Source of the DNA: Carex sylvatica
Taxonomy: Eukaryota > Streptophyta > Magnoliopsida > Poales > Cyperaceae
DNA length: 64,000 nt
Direction: 5' to 3'
Assembly (NCBI GenBank): GCA_964058845.1
Contig: CAXKVR010000052.1
Coordinates: forward strand, 62,001-126,000
Below, one piece after another: positions 57,450 through 64,000 of the stretch. The notes under the pieces were generated by a model. It made no database searches, had not been told where the DNA came from, and saw only the letters and a program-made list of their open reading frames with translations. The stretch's first letter is position 1. Each line of letters begins with the position of its first letter. The translations under genes and the position numbers were made by a program.

Positions 57450-59600
57450 GCTATGTTATTGATAGTGTTGCCGTGTTGGTATATAATAATAGTGGTCTGT
57501 CTTGTGGACTTTATGCCAGTAATATACGCGGAAACGACATCTTGTGTATTTTACATAATACGCACAGCATTTTGTTAATTATAGGTCTTGAGCTGTGAAT
57601 TTTTTTTATAGGGGCACTAAATTTATTTATTTTTTTCGATTTCTCGTCTAGTATAAAATTCATGTTTTCGTTTCAAATTTCATACAGAATTCGTTCAAAA
57701 TCTGGAAGTTGATATTTTGAGCGAAAAAGAATGTACCTTGTATTAAACGAATTAATTTTTATTATTTTTAACTGGCATACTAGGGTTCACCATCATTTTT
57801 CAATAATTTAAGACAAAACAAGTAATGCAACAAACTGTACTAACATCTTAATACTCCGTCTTACCCTTTTTTTCTCCTTCCATTTTTTAAGGATCGTTTG
57901 ATCTACTTTAAGATTCGTGCTCACAAAAATTGATTCGAGTGCTTACGGATATTAAAGTTTAGCGTACATATCGTAATAATCTCCTTGATATGATATCCAT
58001 TGAACCTGCTCCGCATATAACACAATATCTTCTTGACGCATCTTTTCTTAATGTTTTTCCTTTTTCCTAGCAGAGCAATTCCGACCTATGATTCAGTCGT
58101 TTGGTCAAAACTATTTGATTCGCTCAAGATTCATGCGTTATTGATCTGCACAGATTTTAAAGCTCTTAGTACGAATCTCAATGCATCAAGCGACTCTGAG
58201 CAAACATGCTACCAGATTTGATCCCATGCCTATTAGATCTCCCAATTTCATTTACGATAGTTTCCGGAGTTTTTTCTTTACCCTAATCACAGTGTTTCAT
58301 TATTTTATTTTTTTACGTGAAGCTACAAGCATCAGACTTGAAGCAAATTATCATTTTTTTTCTAATTTATTTCCAATTCCAAAAAATATATCAAGTGAAA
58401 AAGATAATTCTATAAAATAAATTTTATACACAACAAATTTTAGATACAAATAATTTTTTTACACATTTAACGTGTGTAATGATAAACAATTCAACTTATC
58501 GCATGGTATTGTGCAAAACACAAAAAATAAATTTCATTTTTTTTTTCTGAGTAAAAATAGAGATCTAAGTCTCTATTTGTTTTATTCATTGAATCATGTC
58601 CAAACCATCTTAGATTTGCAAACAAAATATATTCATAAATTATGAAAATAATTGCTCAATACATTTGAGCAAAAGAAACAATAAAAAATAAAAAAATAAA
58701 ACAAACTGAAATGTACTAGCAACATTCAATACTAGCAAAAACAAGTAAAAAACCAGAAAAGAAAAAGACATAAAAAAACAGTGTAAAAACTAGAAAAGAA
58801 AAAACTAAAAAAAAAAAACCAGTAAAAGACAAGCAGTAAACCAGTAACTATGAACCGACTTTTGAGGATTAAGCAGCGATCTGAAGCTACAAACTTCGAT
58901 TATTTTAAATTGGTCCATTTTTGCAGCATCATCTATTCCAACTTGACCTCTTCAACTATCTCAGCAGTTCCTTTCTCCTGATCATTGAGAATCTAAAATT
59001 TGAAATACAAAATTTAAGAAAACCAATGTTGACATCATCCACCTCTACCTGTATGTGCTCCTACTAGTATGCATCTTTACTGTTTATGCACCTCTACCAG
59101 TACGTTGTGTCATTCATTATTCTACCAGTTCTTCTAGCAGAACATGCAACTCCTTATCTTGATCTCAGAAACTGTACCAACGTTACCAAAAGCGTGATTG
59201 ACTTCAGCAGTACCATCAAAATTATTGATACTTGCCCCTGATCGCATCCATTATGTACCAACAATTGTACCAGTGGTACAATTGCCTGCCCTGGTACCAC
59301 CAGTACCATAGATTCCAGCGGTAACGTGATCTTGTCAGTGCGGTGAAGTTTCTCAGTATGAGAAAGTAAAACTCTTCTTCATCTTGTACGATGCGATTTT
59401 AGCACTTCTAATGCTTGTAACTCCACTACTCTTGAATCTGACTAAGCAGTTCAGAAAGATTAGCCTTCTTTTCTTGAAACATCCTTGTGAATCTTTCACT
59501 CACACCGTCTTATGAAATGAGTTATTGACAGTATATAATATATTAGGTATATTAAACTAATATCTTTATTAAATTAGAACTAAGAAGCATAATATACGAA
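57450..59600. other. Spacer, no gene recognised
   Basis: AT-rich to about 58850. The part 58990-59340 is more balanced and repeats short words such as TACCAGT and GTACCA many times, which may be the remains of a retrotransposon coding region on the minus strand. No motif could be read through the stops. Confidence 0.4.
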
Positions 59601-59617
59601 CTATCCTATCAAGATAA

Positions 59618-59803
59618 ATGAGAAAATTATGGAGAGAAAGGTGTAGAAGGATCTTTAGAGATGACAGTAAGGAGGTGTTGATGCTGGTAAGAGAGAATAT
59701 GGTAGAATACCATAGTTTGTTGTCCCTAACAACACTTAGATGGAGTTTGAATATGGAGCCTTTTAAATTTTTACCAGAGTTTGATATTCAACTATACAAA
59801 TAA
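59618..59803 (+). pseudogene. Possible LINE tail fragment
   Basis: A 61-codon frame beginning MRKLWRERCRRIFRDDSK. The WxERCRRIF phrase is common near the C-terminus of plant LINE reverse transcriptases, but there is nothing else of the domain, so this is only a suggestion. Confidence 0.25.
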
Positions 59804-59805
59804 AT

Positions 59806-60590
59806 CGCGTGTGTATATAAGTTGTTCTTGGCGAAAACAAGAAACTTAAAAATAAACAAGTGTACGTAAAGTAAATAGAAGAGTTAAGAGGCACTTGACA
59901 CGAAATATGATTACAGAGTTTGGCACTAACGCTTACGTCTCTGGGACTTCACGACCTTCTTGATGGCGTCTTTCTTTACCCAATGAGAAATGAGTACAAG
60001 GCGGAACCGGTGAGCCCTTACAAACCTTGGAAAGTCACGCGGCCCGAGCATGAAATTGTCTCTTGAGTAAAGGCTCTAGTGTTTGAAAAAACAAGAGATG
60101 TCACACAAATCACTCTAATTCTTACACAAGATTGAGTATGGTGGAGTATGTTGGTTCCAAAGGCACTTAAGAGGGGGGTGAATAGGATATTTTTAAATTT
60201 TTAATCTAAGTTAAATTAACTAGCGTGTCTATAAGTTATTCTTAGCGAAAACTCGAATAACTTTCATCTAAACTAAAATATTTGAAAGTAAATAGTAGAG
60301 CTTAGAGACACTTGACACGAGAGTTGTTTACGGAGTTTGGCACTAACGCCTACGTCTCTGGGCTCTGTGACATTCGAGATGACGCACCTTTCTTTATCCA
60401 ATGAGAAATGAGTATAAGGTGAAACCATTGAGCCCTTACAAAGCTTTTGGAAAATCACATGGCTCGAGCACGGAATGACTCACGAGCACTAAAGGCTCAA
60501 GGTTGAACATGGTGAGCAACAAAGGCTCTACTGTATAAGTGAGATGGTTGATCACACAGGACCACTCTAATTGATTGAGTATTGGTTGAA
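59806..60590 (+). mobile_element. Retroelement relic with a 415-bp direct duplication
   Basis: CGTGTGTATATAAGTTGTTC at 59808 and CGTGTCTATAAGTTATTC at 60223 start two diverged copies. Both go on with GAGTTTGGCACTAACGC, TACGTCTCTGGG, TTATCCAATGAGAAATGAGT and GAGCCCTTACAAA in order. Between them, at about 60149, TGTTGGTTCCAAAGGCACTT then AAGAGGGGGGTGAATAGG resembles the start of a plant Copia LTR. Probably two nested or adjacent LTR fragments of one family. Confidence 0.55.
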
Positions 60591-60959
60591 TAAGCTTGAG
60601 ATTGAATATAGATATTGAAGTTGAAGTGCACAAGCAACAATGGTTTTTTCTAGATCTAAAAATTCATGATTTGAAGTTAAGGGCAGCTAGAGTGATAATC
60701 CAAACTCATATTTCATTTATAGAGAGCTAATCAAAATAAAGTAATTTGACCTTAACTGTTATAACGGTTGGCTATCTTACGACTTGGTTTGGTTGCCGTT
60801 AATCCTAACAATCGTTAACTATTGCCACGGATGTATAACAGTAGATAACCGTGGTAACGGGTCCATAATGATTGGCCTCTGGAAATTCGGGGGTGCCAAC
60901 CTATTTTATCTATTATGCTACTGTTGTCAAGGAATTGTTTCGTGGCACCACGGATAAAT

Positions 60960-61040
60960 TATCCATTGCAACGGTTGACCTCACTTAGGTCAATATCAAG
61001 CTTATTTTACCAATTTTACAGATTAAGAATCCTAATCTTA
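60960..61040 (+). repeat. Copy of the dispersed repeat at 11.05 kb
   Basis: CCTCACTTAGGTCAATATC then AAGCTTATTTTACCAATTTT matches 11050-11090 closely. It lies downstream of the relic above, so the dispersed repeat is probably part of that same retroelement family. Confidence 0.6.
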
Positions 61041-61073
61041 AGATGATTAGGATTAACGTATACGAGGTCAAGC

Positions 61074-61223
61074 ATGAAGTTACGTTATGATGTTGAGATG
61101 GGAGAATGGAAGGAATACAACTCTCGCCTTGTTAAATTAGTGAAGCAAATCAAATTCCTCGTTGCTATCATTTTCTTTGTGGTGATCGGTGTTTTAATTG
61201 TAATGATATGCAAGTGGCGTTGA
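61074..61223 (+). CDS. Small hypothetical membrane ORF (49 aa)
   Basis: ATG-started 50-codon frame. The first half is charged (MKLRYDVEMGEWKEYNSR), the second half is a strongly hydrophobic stretch of about 20 residues (FLVAIIFFVVIGVLIVMI) followed by CKWR and the stop, the layout of a tail-anchored or single-pass protein. Such a coil-plus-membrane tail also ends plant GRF zinc-finger proteins and some retroelement-borne copies of them, so it could be a fragment of one. No upstream finger was found (a stop lies shortly before the ATG in frame). Expression is unknown. Confidence 0.3.
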   Translation: MKLRYDVEMGEWKEYNSRLVKLVKQIKFLVAIIFFVVIGVLIVMICKWR

Positions 61224-62540
61224 TGTTTGGATGCTAGAATTTTAGGATTATGTTAGACTTTTAGGGTTATGTTTTAATTTTAGGGTTTAAGTCAATGAAT
61301 TATTCAAAAAATCTTGATGAGATATGGTCTATTATATAAATTCTCCACTACAGTTAGAACATCAATGATCAATATGTTATCAAGGATTCCAACATACAAA
61401 TTTATTTTAGTTTTGTTCCCATCTCTATTTTGTTTTCCAACTCTTTCTAAATAATAAATTTGATGCTAATCATAAATCAAAAGTATCCAAGTGCAAATTG
61501 GAAATTTGAAATTGCTGTTTTTTCTGTTATATTGAATTAAACTAAGAAATTAAAAAAAAAATCAAAAAATAGAATCTTCTTCTTGTTAAAGTCATATCAT
61601 GATATCAATTTTTTTATTGAATTGATCATATCCTACGACATTTGATGTAACAGAACCTAAACAATAAAAATGAAGGCAAGAAGAAAAATGAATCAGCAAA
61701 AGGTACTTGATTTTGACTTATTTCCTTGGCCTTCTTTTCTTGCCATTCGCGATAAATAAATAAAAGTTCGAACCAAACATCATGATTCAATGTACCTAGT
61801 GAATCAAAGAAGCACAAAATTGCAAATTCAATTAGCAGTAATACTGAGAGACTTTAAGGGTTATGTTTCAGCAAATTTTTTGGTATTTAATTTCTGCATT
61901 AAAGTCCTCTAATTGAATTGTGTATAAGTACTTGTTCTCAGTTCTCACCAGAGCTTGGAGATGAAGATGGTTTATTTAAGAGGATATATGTCAAGCTGCT
62001 TTCAGATTGAGTGCTTTTAAGCAATGAAGTTGCCTGAAAATAAAAAATTTCATGCTAAATTTGCAGAATTGACGTTGTTGTAATTTGGAGGTGAAGCAAC
62101 AAGGGGTGTGAGCTTACAATTTTGAGGGTTCAGATTCTTCAGAGGGTTCTGGAAGGGTGAAAGATAGGCGATGGACTCTTCAGAGGTGGCGGCCCAGGTG
62201 GTGCTTCCGCGACCGTCTCTCCAGACTTCTATGACGGAAGGGAAGAGAGAAAGAGGCGATGTGGGGTTAGGCGAAGGGAAGGGTGAAAGAGAGAAAGAGG
62301 CGAAATGTTACCGGAGAGAAATTTCATCTGTAAATTGAAGGGGTAAAATTGGAAATATGAAAATACATTTTTTATACAATATTTTTCTGAATAAATTTAA
62401 TTAAATATGTATATTAAATGTACAAATGGGGCAATTTCATAATTTCAATGGTTTTAGGGTGGAAAATAAGAAATTTTGAGTTTTGAGGTGACAATTTGGT
62501 GTTTTCCAAGTTTTGGGGTGGCAAATAATTTTTTTTTCCT
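61224..62540. other. Spacer, no gene confirmed
   Basis: AT-rich to about 62100, then a purine-rich patch 62150-62310 with two GAGAGAAAGAGGCGA copies (about 62234 and 62290). Read on the minus strand that patch is a C/T-rich sequence that could be the 5' leader of a gene directed leftwards, but no coding exon follows convincingly. Confidence 0.35.
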
Positions 62541-62544
62541 ATTT

Positions 62545-63290
62545 GAATCTATGTTGATGTTTGTGTTTGCTTGTTTGAGTATTAATTTAATTACTTAGTT
62601 GAAATTGCTTGAATTATTCTTGGTTTACTGTTAGATGTACTGCAGCATCTTTCTTGTAATTTGGCATTGATATTTCTCTTAACCAGACTAAGTACATGAG
62701 GTAGGTTTGTAAGCCGAGAGGTAAAACCAATTTTTTTTCGAGATATGAAACTTTCTATGCATCGAGAGATGGTGGATACCTTTAGTAAACCAAACAAGTA
62801 ACTTAGATAGAATACCAACAAACGAGAGTTGAGGTTTAGAAACCTGAGATGGTAGAAATTACAATTCCAGTATCGTGTTTACTAAAGCCAACAAATGAGA
62901 GTTGAGATTTAGAAACATTGGGTACGGTCAATAGAACCCTACACAAAGCTATCAATACAGAAATGAATGGCTGCTGTCTTAACTCGAGGCATGCGCCCCG
63001 CATCAGGTACCGAGATGTAGAATTGAAGATGAAATCAGAAATCTTGAAAACGTCTTTTTATTATTGATTGAAATCAAGTTTATTTACTTTCTTACAATTA
63101 ATTATTGTTATTGAATTGTTAGGATCATAAATACCCAAAATCAACATTTTCTAACTTCTAGTTTTTAATTAATTTAAGTAGAGTCCAGTTTAGATCTGAA
63201 CCGTCCCTGTGATCGATACCTGATAATATACTACGCGATAGGATTGCGCACTTGCAATCTGACTCGAAAGTGTATTTAAGGTTTAAAATG
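62545..63290 (+). mobile_element. Athila-type LTR fragment, second copy
   Basis: Aligns with 19620-20390 throughout: GTTTGCTTG near the start, AGTTGAGGTTTAGAAACCTG and AGTTGAGATTTAGAAACATT in the middle, AATAGAACCCTACACAAAGC, and GAACCGTCCCTGTGATCGAT at about 63200 near the end. The start TGATA of the LTR is missing, so this copy is 5'-truncated or diverged. It is followed directly by the 245-bp repeat. Confidence 0.7.
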
Positions 63291-63295
63291 TATAG

Positions 63296-64000
63296 TTTTC
63301 TACATAATTTTATCTTTCAAATGAGATCCATGATGACATACTTTCAAGTTGTCCATTGCACAAGTATTTATCTCTTATCAAGAAAGTATTCATCCTCGTT
63401 GTGCAAGTGCAAATATAAAAAATGGACACATCACTCATCCATCTTTTACACGTTTTTAGAGATGGTTTTTTTTCTCCGTTCAATCTAACCAATATTTCTC
63501 ACGATTTGTGAGAAATTTTGCAAATCTAAAACCATGAGCGTTTTCTACATAATTTTATCTTTCAAATAAGATCTATGATGACATACTTTCGAGTTATCCG
63601 TTGCACAAGTATTTATCTCTTATCGAGAAAATATTCATTCTTGTTGTGCAAGTGCAAATATAATAACTGGACACATCACTCATCCATCTTTTATACGTTT
63701 TTAGAGGTGAATTTTTTTTCTCCATTCAATATAACCAATATTTCTGACGATCTGTGATTAATTTTGCAAATCAAAAATCACAAACGTTTTCTACACAATT
63801 TTATCTTTCAAATGAGATCCATGATGACATACTTTCGAGTTGTCCGTTGCATAAGTATTCATTCTTTAGCGAGAAAGTATTTATTCTCGTTATGCAAGTG
63901 CAAATATAAAAACTGGACACATCACTTATCCATCTTTTACACATTTTTAGAGGTGAATTTTTTTTCTTCATTCAATCTAACCAATATTTCTGACGATCTG
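63296..64000 (+). repeat. 245-246-bp tandem repeat, truncated by the window edge
   Basis: Units begin TTTTCTACATAATTTTATC at 63296, 63541 and 63787, giving periods of 245 and 246 bp; 2.9 units are visible. Shared landmarks are GATGACATACTTTC, GTTGTGCAAGTGCAAATATA and GGACACATCACTCATCC. Units differ by about 8-12 percent. As it sits just 3' of an LTR end, it may belong to the leader of the Athila-type element. Confidence 0.92.

Overview
The window is nuclear DNA from a flowering plant, most probably a eudicot. It is AT-rich, its genes are split by short GT-AG introns, it carries four recognisable plant genes, and most of the rest is satellite DNA, small inverted-repeat transposons and decayed retrotransposons. 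I could not name a species. No rRNA, tRNA, CRISPR or bacterial-type feature was seen.

Layout. 1-10428: an 81-bp tandem satellite (about 120 monomers), open in one plus-strand frame, interrupted by a 496-bp hAT-like element with an intact 8-bp target duplication. 10429-15480: repeat-rich spacer with several MITEs. 15480-20390: the 3' part of an Athila-type Gypsy retrotransposon (post-pol spacer, broken ATHILA-type ORF, polypurine tracts, 3' LTR). 20460-21830: an LTR-like fragment. 23140-23982 (+): a type 2 metallothionein. 24649-27184 (-): a four-exon gene for a 507-aa DUF4378/TRM-like protein. 28300-29580: a foldback fragment and a LINE relic. 30507-34850 (-): an eight-exon U-box receptor-like kinase gene (844 aa). 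37.6-41.8 kb: a first cluster of palindromic MITEs. 43530-44799 (-): a Copia 5' LTR, primer-binding site and gag with one stop. 47312-50109 (-): a four-exon clade C (POL/PLL-like) PP2C phosphatase gene (622 aa). 51049-51314: a short hAT-like MITE with its 8-bp duplication. 52.4-56.0 kb: eight palindromic MITEs in a row separated by TA/GA/TC microsatellites. 59.8-64.0 kb: more retrotransposon relics, a second Athila LTR fragment and a 245-bp tandem repeat running off the edge.

The four genes are independent, each with its own introns, and do not form a cluster. Two are signalling genes (U-box kinase, PP2C), one is a thiol-rich metal-binding protein, one is probably cytoskeletal.

The most unusual material is the palindromic MITE population. 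Copies share an inner arm and loop but carry at least seven different outer ends, each matched on both sides of its own copy, and most ends hold a small palindrome of their own. The 81-bp satellite, whose monomer is exactly 27 codons long and free of stops in a single frame, is the second point of interest.
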